Shown: one piece after another, positions 1 to 10,436 of the stretch
Position numbering within the stretch: position 1 is the stretch's first letter
Layout of the letters: each line of letters opens with the position of its first letter
DNA from: Rhodoligotrophos sp. CJ14
Lineage (GTDB): Bacteria > Pseudomonadota > Alphaproteobacteria > Rhizobiales > Im1
Assembly: GCF_038811545.1 (NCBI RefSeq)
Contig: NZ_CP133319.1
Location: 1,178,001-1,242,000 of the forward strand
Length of the DNA: 64,000 bases
Direction: 5' to 3'
Notes under the pieces: model-generated
Databases searched by the model: none
What the model was told of the DNA's origin: nothing
What the model saw: only the letters and a program-made list of their open reading frames with translations
Program-made: the position numbers and the translations under genes

Positions 1-166
1 TTAAGCATAAGCTCTTGGAGCGTCTTGGTACTCTCGCATCGCCCCAGGCACAACCCTAATTACCTATCAGTGCACTGAGGCAGTTCATAGCACGCCGGAC
101 GAGAAGACCTCCACGACCCCACGAGGGCTGATTTCTCCACTGCGGCGGCCCGGAAGTCTGCCTTCG

Positions 167-754
167 TCAGGGGCGAGAATCACTGCTGAGTATTGCAAAA
201 CAGAGGTGGTCTCGCCACACACCGTTGATCTGCAGGTATCCTCTTGCGTATCCCTCTTCAGTAAACCCACAGCTTCTCAACAGCCGGATCGATGCCTCGT
301 TTGTCGGCAGGCACGCAGCCTCGAGCCGGTGCAGCCTGAGCGTTTCGAACACGAAGGGAATGATCGCACGCACTGCTGCCGACATATAGCCACGCCGCGC
401 ATGGGGCTGCCCGATCCAGTAGCCGAGCGAGCAGCTCTGCGAGACTCCCCGCCGGATATTACTTAAGGTAAGCCCGCCGACCAGCGCCTCATCCGGCAAC
501 CGGTAGACGAAAAACGGATAGGACTGATCCTCGCGGACATCCCGCCAATATCGCCGCAGTCGGCGACGAAACGCACTCCGGGTCAGATCATCAGCCGGCC
601 AGGTCGGCTCCCAGGGCACGAGAAACGACCGGCTCAACTCACGCAACGCCGCCCATTCTTCATAGTCCGACATCTGCGGAACATGCAGCATGACACCGTC
701 CCCCCTTACCATGGGACCAGGATCACTGAGCGTCACGCTGCGAAGGAAAGACAT
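167..754 (-). CDS. GNAT family N-acetyltransferase (RimJ/RimL-like)
   Basis: This 195-residue protein resembles GNAT acetyltransferases that move an acetyl group from acetyl-CoA to an amine, often a protein N-terminus. The middle carries GYWIGQPHARRGYMS, which fits the GNAT acetyl-CoA loop, followed by helix and strand patterns ending in NEASIRLLRSCGF, the typical C-terminal GNAT motif. The frame is open further upstream to 820 (TTG) and 811 (ATG), but those starts would run into the upstream peptidase gene; ATG at 754 leaves a 28-base gap and is preferred. It is the last gene of the thrC-peptidase group, an order common in Rhizobiales. The substrate cannot be read from the sequence. Confidence 0.85.
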   Translation of the reverse strand: MSFLRSVTLSDPGPMVRGDGVMLHVPQMSDYEEWAALRELSRSFLVPWEPTWPADDLTRSAFRRRLRRYWRDVREDQSYPFFVYRLPDEALVGGLTLSNIRRGVSQSCSLGYWIGQPHARRGYMSAAVRAIIPFVFETLRLHRLEAACLPTNEASIRLLRSCGFTEEGYARGYLQINGVWRDHLCFAILSSDSRP

Positions 755-782
755 GCTAACTTTGAGTCGGCACCTGTGGCGA

Positions 783-2042
783 CTAGGCAAATCTTGCAGC
801 GATTTTGTCATACGGCGCAAGGTTTTCTAATGCACCGACTGCGCCGACCGCTGGCTTCGTGTTCCGGAAGAGCCGATTTGCAAGCGCACGGACCGCGTCA
901 CGATCCACGGCCTCAACTTTTCCAATCAACTCCTCAACCTCGGGTATGCGGCCGAAGATCATCTGCTGGCGCGCGATCTGGTCGGCCCGCGCTGACGAGC
1001 TCTCCAGCGCTGAAACCAGCGATGCTTTGAGCTGCGTGCGTGACCGGGCAACCTCATCTTCCGTGATCACATCGGCAATCCCCGCGAGCTCGTCCGCCAC
1101 CACATCGAGCAGCGTGGCGACCCGCCGTGTACCGGTCGCGGCATAGACCCCGAACAGCCCGATCTCTTCGAAGGCCGAAACGAAGGAGAAGATGGAATAA
1201 CAAAGTCCGCGCGCCTCCCGCACCTCCTGGAACAGGCGCGATGACATGCCGCCCCCGAGCAGATTGGACAGGACCTGGAGGGCATAAATCTCGGGATCAC
1301 GGTAGCCTACGGTCGGAAATGCAAGCGCCACATGAACTTGCCCGAGCGGCTTGGCTGCCGTCCGCATACCGCCGGTAAACGCCGCGGGCTGCCAGTCCGG
1401 CGCGCTCGACCGACGAAGCGACGCCAAGCTCCCCCTGACCTGCTCGACCAGCGCATCGTGATCAACCGCGCCAGCCGCCCCAACCACCGTCCTGTCGGAG
1501 GCATAATGCATGTCGCGGAAGGCGGAAATGTCATCTGGCCGGAACTGCGCCACGCGCTCCGCCGTGCCCAAGATCGGCCGTCCGAGCGGTTGCCTTGCGA
1601 AAGCCGCATCATGCATCAGCTCGAACACGAGATCATCCGGTGTGTCCTCCGCCGCGGCGATCTCCTCCAGGATGACCTCGCGCTCCCGATCAAGCTCCGC
1701 CTCCGCGAATACGGGCTCGATCAGGATATCGGAGAGAATGTCGAGGGCGAGCGGCACATCCTCCTTCAGAACGCGCACGTAATAGGCCGTATTCTCCATG
1801 CCCGTCGCCGCATTCATCTCCCCGCCCGCAGCTTCGATCTCCTCGGCGATCTGCCGGGCCGTTCTCCGCTTCGTTCCCTTGAAGGCCATATGCTCGAGGA
1901 GATGCGCGATTCCGTTTTCCTCTTCCCGCTCGTTCCGCGCCCCTGCTCTCACCCAGATACCGAGCGAGACCGTTTTCAGATGCGGCATGTCATGGCTCAC
2001 CACCGTGACGCCATTGTCGAGAATGCTTGTGCGGACGCTCAT
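783..2042 (-). CDS. M16 family zinc metallopeptidase (mitochondrial-processing-peptidase-like)
   Basis: The protein has 419 residues, the usual size of a single-chain M16B peptidase. The inverted zinc motif HxxEH is intact at H47-L-L-E50-H51, and the downstream glutamate cluster (about residues 123-130, EVILEEIAAAED) supplies the third zinc ligand, so it should be catalytically active rather than a PqqF/MPP-alpha-like inactive partner. A glycine-rich loop near residue 265 (LLGGGMSSRL) matches the family's substrate-binding loop. It has no signal peptide, so it probably acts in the cytoplasm. The start ATG overlaps the thrC stop by 4 bases (ATGA), so the two are translationally coupled. The natural substrate is unknown. 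Confidence 0.93.
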   Translation of the reverse strand: MSVRTSILDNGVTVVSHDMPHLKTVSLGIWVRAGARNEREEENGIAHLLEHMAFKGTKRRTARQIAEEIEAAGGEMNAATGMENTAYYVRVLKEDVPLALDILSDILIEPVFAEAELDREREVILEEIAAAEDTPDDLVFELMHDAAFARQPLGRPILGTAERVAQFRPDDISAFRDMHYASDRTVVGAAGAVDHDALVEQVRGSLASLRRSSAPDWQPAAFTGGMRTAAKPLGQVHVALAFPTVGYRDPEIYALQVLSNLLGGGMSSRLFQEVREARGLCYSIFSFVSAFEEIGLFGVYAATGTRRVATLLDVVADELAGIADVITEDEVARSRTQLKASLVSALESSSARADQIARQQMIFGRIPEVEELIGKVEAVDRDAVRALANRLFRNTKPAVGAVGALENLAPYDKIAARFA

Positions 2043-3487
2043 CGGCCCCCCTGGTTTACCCGCGCATGCTGCGCGATAAAGGGTTCAACCGCCTTAAGCT
2101 CGTTCGGCAAGCAATTGATCCGCTCCGGTCGGTCAAGGAGGTCGGCAAGTCTCTGCGGCAGCTCTGGCCTGATGCCCGTGGCAGCTTGCACCGCATCGGG
2201 GAATTTGGCGGCATGGGCGGTGGCGAGCACCACCATCGGGCCCGATTGACGCCTCTGAACCTTGCCGGCGGCCACCAGTCCGACCGCAGTATGGGGATCA
2301 ACGAGGCGGCCTGTCATCTTGTGCATCTCCGCGATCATGGCCCGGGTCTCTGCCTCGTCAGATCGGGCCGAGGCGAAATCATGGCGGATGCGGCCTAGCG
2401 CCCGCTCGCTCAGCGTGAACGCTCCAGACTGCTTCAGCCCATCCATGAGCCGCTGGAGGTCCGGCGCCTGCCGATCCAGCACCTCGAACAGCAACCGCTC
2501 GAAATTGCTGGAGATCTCGATATCCATGCTCGGACTGATGCTCGGCACCACCCCGCTCATTGCATAGCGCCCGCTCCTGAGCGTCCGATCGAGAATGTCG
2601 TTCACATTGGTCGCGATCACCAACTCGCCCACAGGCAGCCCCATGCGCTTCGCCACATAACCTGCGAAAATATCGCCGAAATTGCCCGTCGGCACCGTGA
2701 AGCCCACCTGCCTGTCCGGTGCCCCTAGCGCGAGTGCTGAGGTGAAGTAATAGACGGTCTGGGCCATGATGCGCGCCCAGTTGATCGAATTCACCGCCGA
2801 AAGCCGCATAGTCTCGTTGAACGCGACATCGGCGAACATCGCTTTCACCAGGGCTTGGCAGTCATCGAACGTGCCTTCGACGGCAATCGTATGCACATTG
2901 GCATCGGCAACGGTGGTCATCTGCCGCCGCTGCACCTCGCTCACCCGCCCATGCGGATAGAGAATGAACACATCGACCGCCGCGAGCCCGCGGAATGCAT
3001 CGATGGCGGCGCTGCCAGTATCCCCAGACGTCGCCCCCACGATCGTCGCGCGCCCACCCCGCTTGGCAAGAATGCGGTCCATGAGTTGGGCGAGCAGCCG
3101 CATGGCGACGTCCTTGAAGGCGAGCGTCGGCCCATGCCAAAGCTCCAATAGCCAGTCGTCGGGCCCATATTGCGTGAGCGGTGCCACCAGCCGGTGGCCG
3201 AAATCGGCGTAAGCCCTGTCGATGCACCCGGAAAGCTCCGCTTCCCCGAAGCTCTCGCCCACGAACGGGGCGAGCACGGCCCGCGCCACTTCGCTATAGC
3301 TGCACCCCTGAAGCTTTCCCAGGGCCTCCCCGGAGATCTGCGGCCACACTTCTGGGATATAGAGCCCGCCATCGCTCGCAAGCCCTGTGAGGACCACATC
3401 CGCAAAATCGAGAGCCGGTGCCCGGCCGCGGGTTGAGATATATCGCACTCTTGGAAGATCCTCGGTTGCAAGGCTCGCCATGCCCAT
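2039..3487 (-). CDS. thrC: threonine synthase
   Basis: This 482-residue PLP enzyme converts O-phospho-L-homoserine to L-threonine. The PLP lysine is K125 in the motif HGPTLAFKDVAM, and the phosphate-binding loop appears as SGDTGSAAI. The N-terminus (VRYISTRG) and length fit the long class of bacterial/fungal ThrC. ATG at 3487 has GGGGCG about 9 bases upstream, while the second ATG at 3481 has no ribosome site. It sits 60 bases after SURF1 and overlaps the M16 peptidase gene, so it is probably read at the end of the cytochrome oxidase assembly block, an order common in Rhizobiales. Confidence 0.96.
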   Translation of the reverse strand: MGMASLATEDLPRVRYISTRGRAPALDFADVVLTGLASDGGLYIPEVWPQISGEALGKLQGCSYSEVARAVLAPFVGESFGEAELSGCIDRAYADFGHRLVAPLTQYGPDDWLLELWHGPTLAFKDVAMRLLAQLMDRILAKRGGRATIVGATSGDTGSAAIDAFRGLAAVDVFILYPHGRVSEVQRRQMTTVADANVHTIAVEGTFDDCQALVKAMFADVAFNETMRLSAVNSINWARIMAQTVYYFTSALALGAPDRQVGFTVPTGNFGDIFAGYVAKRMGLPVGELVIATNVNDILDRTLRSGRYAMSGVVPSISPSMDIEISSNFERLLFEVLDRQAPDLQRLMDGLKQSGAFTLSERALGRIRHDFASARSDEAETRAMIAEMHKMTGRLVDPHTAVGLVAAGKVQRRQSGPMVVLATAHAAKFPDAVQAATGIRPELPQRLADLLDRPERINCLPNELKAVEPFIAQHARVNQGGR

Positions 3488-3547
3488 TGAACCAACGCCC
3501 CAGGGCGATCGGCGTGCCGTTACCCATAGCCAAGCCGATGGCCGATG

Positions 3548-4306
3548 TCACCGCTCCGATTTCACCGGGTCCCGCAACAGGCTCCTTACATAAACCAGAT
3601 AGACCCCGATAAGGCAGGCCGCGAGACCGAACCAGGTGATGGCATAGCCAAGATGCCTGTCCGAGAGCTCCGGGCGCGCCGGCGTTGGCTGCGGCCAGCC
3701 TTGAGCGGCGATATTGGCACCACCTTGCGCAGGCGTCATTTGGATGACGAGCGGCAGCACCGGTCGGCCCTCCACCGCGGGCGACAGGGAACGGATGAGG
3801 CCGCCGAGGTCCCACCAGTACCAGAGGTCCTGCTGAGGCTGATTGTCCGGAGTGAACAGGCCCTGGCCTTCCTCGTGCAGCCTGATCACCCCCGTGATCG
3901 AAACATCCCCCTGCGGAAGCTTTTCAAGGGTTCCCTTGTTATCCTGCGGCGCGAAGCCCCGATCCACGAGAATGGCTTGGCCGTTGTTCAGCATGAACGG
4001 CGAGATGACCCGCCAACCCGGTCGGCCTTCATAGCTCGTGAAGAGATGGCGCTCCGCCTGGCCGAAGCGCCCGGTGGCAGTCACCTTTGTGAAATCCTGA
4101 GGCCAGGGGTGACCTGTGCCGATGAGATTTTCGGCATCCACAGGCTCTGCCGCGAGTGCCGCATCGATTCGCGCGATGAGCGCGTGTTTCCATGTGCGCC
4201 GCTCGAGCTGCCAGAAACCCAAGGCGAGAAGGATGGCAAGCGCGATGAGGCTCGCTAGAGTGACCGGCCATAATCTGCTGATACGCGATCGGGTCAAAGC
4301 GACCAT
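3548..4306 (-). CDS. SURF1 family cytochrome c oxidase assembly protein
   Basis: SURF1 proteins assist heme a insertion into subunit I of aa3 oxidases. This 252-residue protein has the family layout: one membrane helix at about residues 13-33 followed by GFWQLERR, a periplasmic domain with PxxGW-type and ILVDRGF motifs in the middle, and a second membrane helix near residues 218-238 (ITWFGLAACLIGVYLVY). ATG at 4306 is the only sensible start. It follows the cox genes after a 225-base gap that contains a dispersed repeat, so it may have its own promoter or be read through from coxC and the DUF983 gene. Confidence 0.95.
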   Translation of the reverse strand: MVALTRSRISRLWPVTLASLIALAILLALGFWQLERRTWKHALIARIDAALAAEPVDAENLIGTGHPWPQDFTKVTATGRFGQAERHLFTSYEGRPGWRVISPFMLNNGQAILVDRGFAPQDNKGTLEKLPQGDVSITGVIRLHEEGQGLFTPDNQPQQDLWYWWDLGGLIRSLSPAVEGRPVLPLVIQMTPAQGGANIAAQGWPQPTPARPELSDRHLGYAITWFGLAACLIGVYLVYVRSLLRDPVKSER

Positions 4307-4401
4307 GAAGCACCTTTCCGGCCAGGCACGCCGGTCACTGACGCCAGCGCGCGCCGCTATGCGCTTCCCCTCGACTGTCCTGTGAAAATGCGCTTGCCCC
4401 G

Positions 4402-4505
4402 GAGCATTTTCGAGACGTAGGAATCACCCGTTCAGAAGATCGTCGCGCGAAGTGAATGTTCGTCCCGTAAAGAAAACGCGAACGAGCAAGAACTTAGGGC
4501 ACTCC
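4402..4505. repeat. Degenerate dispersed intergenic repeat, copy 1
   Basis: The gap between the DUF983 gene and SURF1 contains a block with gagcattttcgag near 4402 and, from about 4442 to 4500, gcgaagtg..., gtaaagaaaacgcga, gagcaagaacttagggc. A second block at 48534-48610 has the same ordered landmarks (agagca-ctttt-gagcga, gaagaaaacgcga, caagaagttagagc). This copy is interrupted in the middle by about 30 bases of unrelated sequence. Similar short palindromic repeats are scattered through intergenic regions of many Rhizobiales; the relation is inferred from matching by eye. Confidence 0.5.
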
Positions 4506-4531
4506 GGACGTAGAAGACGCTCTCGCTGAGA

Positions 4532-4978
4532 TCAGCTTGCATTCCCACTGCCATGCTGCGCCTCTTGCGCCTTGGCATTGTACTGCTGACAGATCAGAAT
4601 GCCCTTCATCGGCCGCAACAATCCCAGTGTCAGCACCAGGATCAATGGCAGCCAGAGAGCTGCATGGACCCAATAGGGCGGCTGATAGGCAACTTCCGTG
4701 AACAGCGCTGCGCCGACGACCACAAATCCCGCGATGAGAATGATGAACACGGCCGGCCCGTCACCCGCATCGGCGAATGAATAGTCGAGCCCGCAGACCG
4801 GACAGCGCTCTCGAAGATCGAGAAAGCCCTTGAAGAGCTTGCCCTGACCGCATCTTGGGCACCGGCCGCGAAGCCCCGTCGCGACCGGATTCACTGGAGG
4901 GTAGTAGGCACCGTCTCGTGCGATCACCGTGGCCTCACATGGGAAGGGTTTGATCGCAACGGTGGCCCGCCGACACAA
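4532..4978 (-). CDS. DUF983 family membrane protein of the cox operon
   Basis: The protein has 148 residues. The N-terminal half carries two CxxC pairs (RCPRCGQG and RCPVCGLDYSFAD) that look like a zinc ribbon, and the C-terminal half has two hydrophobic helices separated by QPPYW, the DUF983 pattern. Function is unknown; the family is very often found inside alphaproteobacterial cytochrome oxidase operons, which suggests an assembly or metal-handling role. The start is taken as TTG at 4978 because a perfect GAGGAG lies 5 bases upstream; an internal GTG about 17 codons later is the alternative and would give a more usual family length. It begins 12 bases after the coxC stop. Confidence 0.85.
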   Translation of the reverse strand: MCRRATVAIKPFPCEATVIARDGAYYPPVNPVATGLRGRCPRCGQGKLFKGFLDLRERCPVCGLDYSFADAGDGPAVFIILIAGFVVVGAALFTEVAYQPPYWVHAALWLPLILVLTLGLLRPMKGILICQQYNAKAQEAQHGSGNAS

Positions 4979-4990
4979 ACCCGCTCCTCG

Positions 4991-5830
4991 TCAATAGGCC
5001 CCGTGCGAGCCCCAGATATAGATCGCAGCGAACAGGAACAGCCACACCACGTCGACGAAATGCCAATACCAGGCAGCGGCTTCGAAGCCGAAATGGGCTT
5101 GCGGCGTGAAATCGCCCCTGAGTGCCCGGAAGAGGATGACGATCAGGAAAATCGTCCCAACAAGCACGTGGAAACCGTGGAACCCTGTCGCCATGAAGAA
5201 GGTCGAGCCATAGATATTGCCCTCATTGAAGCGGCTGAAGGCAAAGGCTGCATGACTATACTCGTAGGCCTGTACGCAGGTGAACAGCACGCCCAGCGCG
5301 ATGGTGCAGATGAGGCCCCATTTGAGGCCCTGACGGTCATTATGCAGCAGCGCGTGATGCGCCCAGGTGATCGTCGTGCCGGAGGTCAGCAGAATGAGCG
5401 TATTGAGCAACGGCAGATGCCATGGATCGAACACCTCGATGCCCTTCGGCGGCCACACGCCCCCGGTCACCTCGAGCCGCGAGGCTTGGATCGCCTCATT
5501 GGAGAACAGGCTCGCATCGAAGAACGCCCAGAACCAGGCGACGAAGAACATCACCTCCGAGGCGATGAACAGCAGCATGCCGTAGCGCAAGTGAAGCTGC
5601 ACGACCGGCGTGTGGTCGCCCTGATGGCCCTCGCGGATGACATCCCGCCACCACATGCCCATGGTGTACAGGACGGCGACGCCACCGACGATCAGCATCC
5701 ATGGAGCCGAGCCGTGGAACCACAGCACCGCGCCAACCGCCATGATGAACGCGGCAAGCGACCCCAGCGCCGGCCATGGGCTAGGATCAACCAGATGATA
5801 TGGATGGTTTTTGGCGTGGCTATCAGCCAT
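4991..5830 (-). CDS. coxC: cytochrome c oxidase subunit III
   Basis: Subunit III of the aa3-type oxidase, 279 residues with seven predicted membrane helices. The N-terminus (AKNHPYHLVDPSPWP), the WWRDVIREG segment and the C-terminal HFVDVVWLFLF are family hallmarks. The frame is open to 5860, but ATG at 5830 (MADSHAK) fits the family start and has GGAG and GAGG upstream; it overlaps the ctaG stop by 8 bases, suggesting coupled translation. The subunit stabilises subunit I and its proton uptake in the cytoplasmic membrane. Confidence 0.97.
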   Translation of the reverse strand: MADSHAKNHPYHLVDPSPWPALGSLAAFIMAVGAVLWFHGSAPWMLIVGGVAVLYTMGMWWRDVIREGHQGDHTPVVQLHLRYGMLLFIASEVMFFVAWFWAFFDASLFSNEAIQASRLEVTGGVWPPKGIEVFDPWHLPLLNTLILLTSGTTITWAHHALLHNDRQGLKWGLICTIALGVLFTCVQAYEYSHAAFAFSRFNEGNIYGSTFFMATGFHGFHVLVGTIFLIVILFRALRGDFTPQAHFGFEAAAWYWHFVDVVWLFLFAAIYIWGSHGAY

Positions 5831-6521
5831 GTCCCTCAGCTCCAGTATTCGCGGGAGCACCCTTTTCCGGCGCTCCGCCCCGTTTCATCACATCACTCGG
5901 CGCGGTTTCTGACTTGCCCCGCTCCGTGCCTTCTATACCCGCCGCGGCGCTTTTCGCCACCGGCTCTTTGACAAAAAACGTGTAAGACAGGGTCACGGTG
6001 CGAACGTTCTCTGTGTCCTTGTCCTTGGCCATCTCCGGGTCGACGAAGAACAGAACCGGCATGTCGACGGTCTGGCCCGCCTCGAGCTTCTGTTCATTGA
6101 AGCAGAAGCAGGAAATTTTGTTGAAATAGTACCCCGCCTGCGCCGGTGTCACATTGTAGGTGGCCATGCCCGTGATCGGCGTTTTCGCGAGATTGGTGGC
6201 CCGGTAATAGGTCAGTCTCTGTTCGCCCAGTTTGACCTCGATCTCGCGCTCCACCGGCTCGAATCGCCAGGGCAGTCCTGGGGCGACATTGGAATCAAAC
6301 CGCACCTTGATCGTCTTGGCCGAGGTTTCGTGCGGCGCGGCATCCGCCCGCTTGGTGGTGCCGCCATAGCCGGTCACCTGACAGAACAGCTGATAAAGGG
6401 GCACCGCAGCGTATGACAGGCCAACCATCGCAGCGACCACCCCGACGCAGATCACAGCAATTCCGCCATTGCTGGTGAGGGCTTTCCGCATGCTGTTCAG
6501 GCGATCAATCACTTGCGACAT
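5823..6521 (-). CDS. ctaG: cytochrome c oxidase assembly protein CtaG (Cox11 family)
   Basis: CtaG delivers copper to the CuB site of subunit I. The 232-residue protein has one membrane anchor at about residues 20-42, a periplasmic beta-domain, and the copper-binding CFC motif at residues 138-140 (NKISCFCF), all as in Cox11. A conserved cysteine also follows the anchor (YQLFCQVTGYGG). After the usual domain end near residue 186 there is a tail of about 45 residues rich in A, G, E and K, longer than in most homologues. It lies 2 bases after the small coxF-like gene and overlaps coxC. Confidence 0.96.
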   Translation of the reverse strand: MSQVIDRLNSMRKALTSNGGIAVICVGVVAAMVGLSYAAVPLYQLFCQVTGYGGTTKRADAAPHETSAKTIKVRFDSNVAPGLPWRFEPVEREIEVKLGEQRLTYYRATNLAKTPITGMATYNVTPAQAGYYFNKISCFCFNEQKLEAGQTVDMPVLFFVDPEMAKDKDTENVRTVTLSYTFFVKEPVAKSAAAGIEGTERGKSETAPSDVMKRGGAPEKGAPANTGAEGHG

Positions 6522-6523
6522 CC

Positions 6524-6685
6524 TCAGAGCGGACGGTTGGCGACATTACCGCCCAGGCGCACCAACGTGGTTATGAAGAAGAGCACGGCAAGCAGGAATA
6601 AGAACCAGCCTAGTGCCACGGAGCGCCGCCTGCGCCGCCTGATCTCTTCTGGCGTAAGTCTGCGTTCCTCTTCATCGGGTTCCAT
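6524..6685 (-). CDS. CoxF-like small membrane protein
   Basis: A 53-residue protein with a charged N-terminus (MEPDEEERRLTPEEIRRR) followed by a single membrane helix at about residues 24-42. Rhizobial cox operons typically carry such a small single-pass protein between ctaB and ctaG, often labelled CoxF; its function is not established. The longer open frame reaches back into ctaB, but ATG at 6685 has AGGG close upstream and sits 10 bases after the ctaB stop. It ends 2 bases before ctaG begins. Confidence 0.85.
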   Translation of the reverse strand: MEPDEEERRLTPEEIRRRRRRSVALGWFLFLLAVLFFITTLVRLGGNVANRPL

Positions 6686-6695
6686 ATCCCTCACC

Positions 6696-7670
6696 CTAGA
6701 GCCAAGCCGGGGTGATCGGCGCGAGCTTAGCGGCGCTTTCGACCAGCATCGCGGCGAACAGAAGAAATAGATAGAGGACCGAATAGCCGAACAGGCGCCG
6801 GGCAACCCGCTCCGCAGCCTCGCCCTGCCGCTCCCGGTAGACGCGAACCGCACCGACCAGGAACAGGATGCCAAGCACCACGGCAACCGCGAGATAGCCA
6901 AGGCCCGCAAAGCCGAACACCCAGGGCAGGAGCGTCACCGGCACCATCAGCACCGAGTAGATGAGAATCTGCTTCCGCGTCTCATCAAGCCCCGCCACCA
7001 CCGGCAGCATGGGGACGCCCACCCGCGCATAATCATCCGAGCGATAGAGAGCCAGCGCCCAGAAATGAGGAGGCGTCCACATGAAGATGATCAGGAACAG
7101 AATGACGCTCTCGATGCTCACCGTTCCGGTCACCGCCGCCCAGCCTACCATCGGCGGGAACGCGCCAGCCGCACCGCCAATGACGATATTCTGCGGTGAA
7201 CGCCGCTTGAGCCACATCGTATAGACGAAGACATAGAAGCCGATGGTGAGCGCGAGCAGAGCGGCAGCCGTCCAGTTGACCGTGACGCCCATCATCAGCA
7301 CCGACCCGCAGGACAGCACAATCCCGAAGCCCAGCGCTTCGCCCGGCTCGATCACGCCGCGCGGAATGGGTCGCTTCGCGGTCCGGCGCATGCGGCTGTC
7401 GATATCGGCGTCGTACCACATGTTCAGCGCGCCCGCGGCCCCGGCTCCCAGCGCGATGCAGATCAGTGCGACGATTGCGATCCAGGGATGGATATGGCCC
7501 GGCGCTACCATGAGGCCGACCAGCGCCGTGAACAGGACCAGCGACATGACCCCGGGCTTCAGCAGCGCCACGTAATCATTCAGGTCGGCGGCGACGAGCG
7601 GGGCGCTGCTCGCGGGGATCTCCTGCCGCCTGGCGCCCAGATCCGCGATTTCACTGCTCAGTCCGCTCAT
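6696..7670 (-). CDS. ctaB: protoheme IX farnesyltransferase (heme O synthase)
   Basis: CtaB/CyoE adds a farnesyl group to heme b to make heme O, the precursor of the heme a used by the oxidase. The 324-residue UbiA-superfamily membrane protein shows the first aspartate-rich motif as [15 protein letters not shown] and the second around [13 protein letters not shown]. The start at ATG 7670 ([10 protein letters not shown]) has AGAGG just upstream; the frame is open further but has no support there. It lies 126 bases downstream of coxA and 10 bases before the coxF-like gene. Confidence 0.96.
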   Translation of the reverse strand: MSGLSSEIADLGARRQEIPASSAPLVAADLNDYVALLKPGVMSLVLFTALVGLMVAPGHIHPWIAIVALICIALGAGAAGALNMWYDADIDSRMRRTAKRPIPRGVIEPGEALGFGIVLSCGSVLMMGVTVNWTAAALLALTIGFYVFVYTMWLKRRSPQNIVIGGAAGAFPPMVGWAAVTGTVSIESVILFLIIFMWTPPHFWALALYRSDDYARVGVPMLPVVAGLDETRKQILIYSVLMVPVTLLPWVFGFAGLGYLAVAVVLGILFLVGAVRVYRERQGEAAERVARRLFGYSVLYLFLLFAAMLVESAAKLAPITPAWL

Positions 7671-7796
7671 TGCCTCTAACCTACTTCTGCGAACGCGATT
7701 ATCGCGCCCCAACTGCCATGGACAGTTGCCCTGGCTTTCACGTCGGTCCGGGGACATGCGCGATGCCCCCGAATCTCATTTGTGTCCCGTCCAGCT

Positions 7797-9485
<1,689 letters not shown>

Positions 9486-9533
9486 TCAAAGTGAGCGGCA
9501 CTCGGTTGTCTTTGCCCCAGACCGCGTCCGGAT

Positions 9534-10436
9534 TTACTTCGAATTGGCCTGCGCGTCCGCCACCTGCGGAGACTTCGCCGCCATTTCCTGGATCAGCGCG
9601 GCATTGGCCTTGTCCACGCCCTCGGCGGCCGCCTGCTTCAGCCACGCGTCGTAGCGCTCCTGAGAAACCACGCGCGCCTCGATCGGCATATAGGCATGCC
9701 CCTGGCCACAAAGCTCCGAACACTGCCCGTAGAACACGCCCTCCTTCTCGGGCTTGATCCATGCTTCGTTCAGACGGCCTGGGATGGCGTCGATCTTGGG
9801 ACCGAAGGACGGGATGGTCCAGCTGTGGATCACGTCATTTGCAGTGACGATCAGGCGCACGGTCTTGTTGATGGGCAGCACGATCGGATTGTCGACCGAA
9901 AGCAGCCGGGGCGCGGCAGGATCGATCTGCCTGCGCGTCTGCAGCGCGTCACCGTCGAGCAGGAGCGAATCGAAGCTGATATTTTGCTGATCCTGATACT
10001 CATAGGACCAGTACCACTGGTTGCCGGCCACCTTCACCGTCATGTCCGCATCGGGGATCGTGCGCTCGAAATAGAGCAGCCGGAACGACGGTATCGCGAT
10101 GATGACCAGAATGAGGACCGGCACCACGGTCCAGATCACCTCGATCAGCGTATTGTGGGTCGTCTTCGACGGGACCGGATTTGCCTTGGCATTGAACCGA
10201 ACCATCACCACCACGAGCAGAACCAGCACGAGCGCCACGATCAGCGTGATCAGAGGCAGCATGATTCTGTCGTGAAAGACATGGACATTGTCCATGATCG
10301 GGCTTGCCGACTGCTGGAAGCCCCGCTGCCACTCCTGCGGCTGACCCAGACCTGCGGCCAGAACCGGCGTCGCCCCACCGATCGCCAAGCCCAGAGCCGC
10401 TCCCGCGAGGAGCCCGCATGCCATCCTCAACCGCAT
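9534..10436 (-). CDS. coxB: cytochrome c oxidase subunit II
   Basis: Subunit II accepts electrons from cytochrome c at the binuclear CuA centre. The 300-residue protein has a signal peptide ending near residue 28 (TPVLAA), two membrane helices (about 58-80 and 97-120), the aromatic electron-entry patch NQWYWSYEY at 139-147, and the CuA ligands H204, C239, C243, H247 and M250. The C-terminus has an extra charged, alanine-rich helix after the CuA domain. AAGGAG lies 10 bases before ATG 10436. It is the first gene of the oxidase block; the promoter should lie in the gap upstream. Confidence 0.97.
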   Translation of the reverse strand: MRLRMACGLLAGAALGLAIGGATPVLAAGLGQPQEWQRGFQQSASPIMDNVHVFHDRIMLPLITLIVALVLVLLVVVMVRFNAKANPVPSKTTHNTLIEVIWTVVPVLILVIIAIPSFRLLYFERTIPDADMTVKVAGNQWYWSYEYQDQQNISFDSLLLDGDALQTRRQIDPAAPRLLSVDNPIVLPINKTVRLIVTANDVIHSWTIPSFGPKIDAIPGRLNEAWIKPEKEGVFYGQCSELCGQGHAYMPIEARVVSQERYDAWLKQAAAEGVDKANAALIQEMAAKSPQVADAQANSK

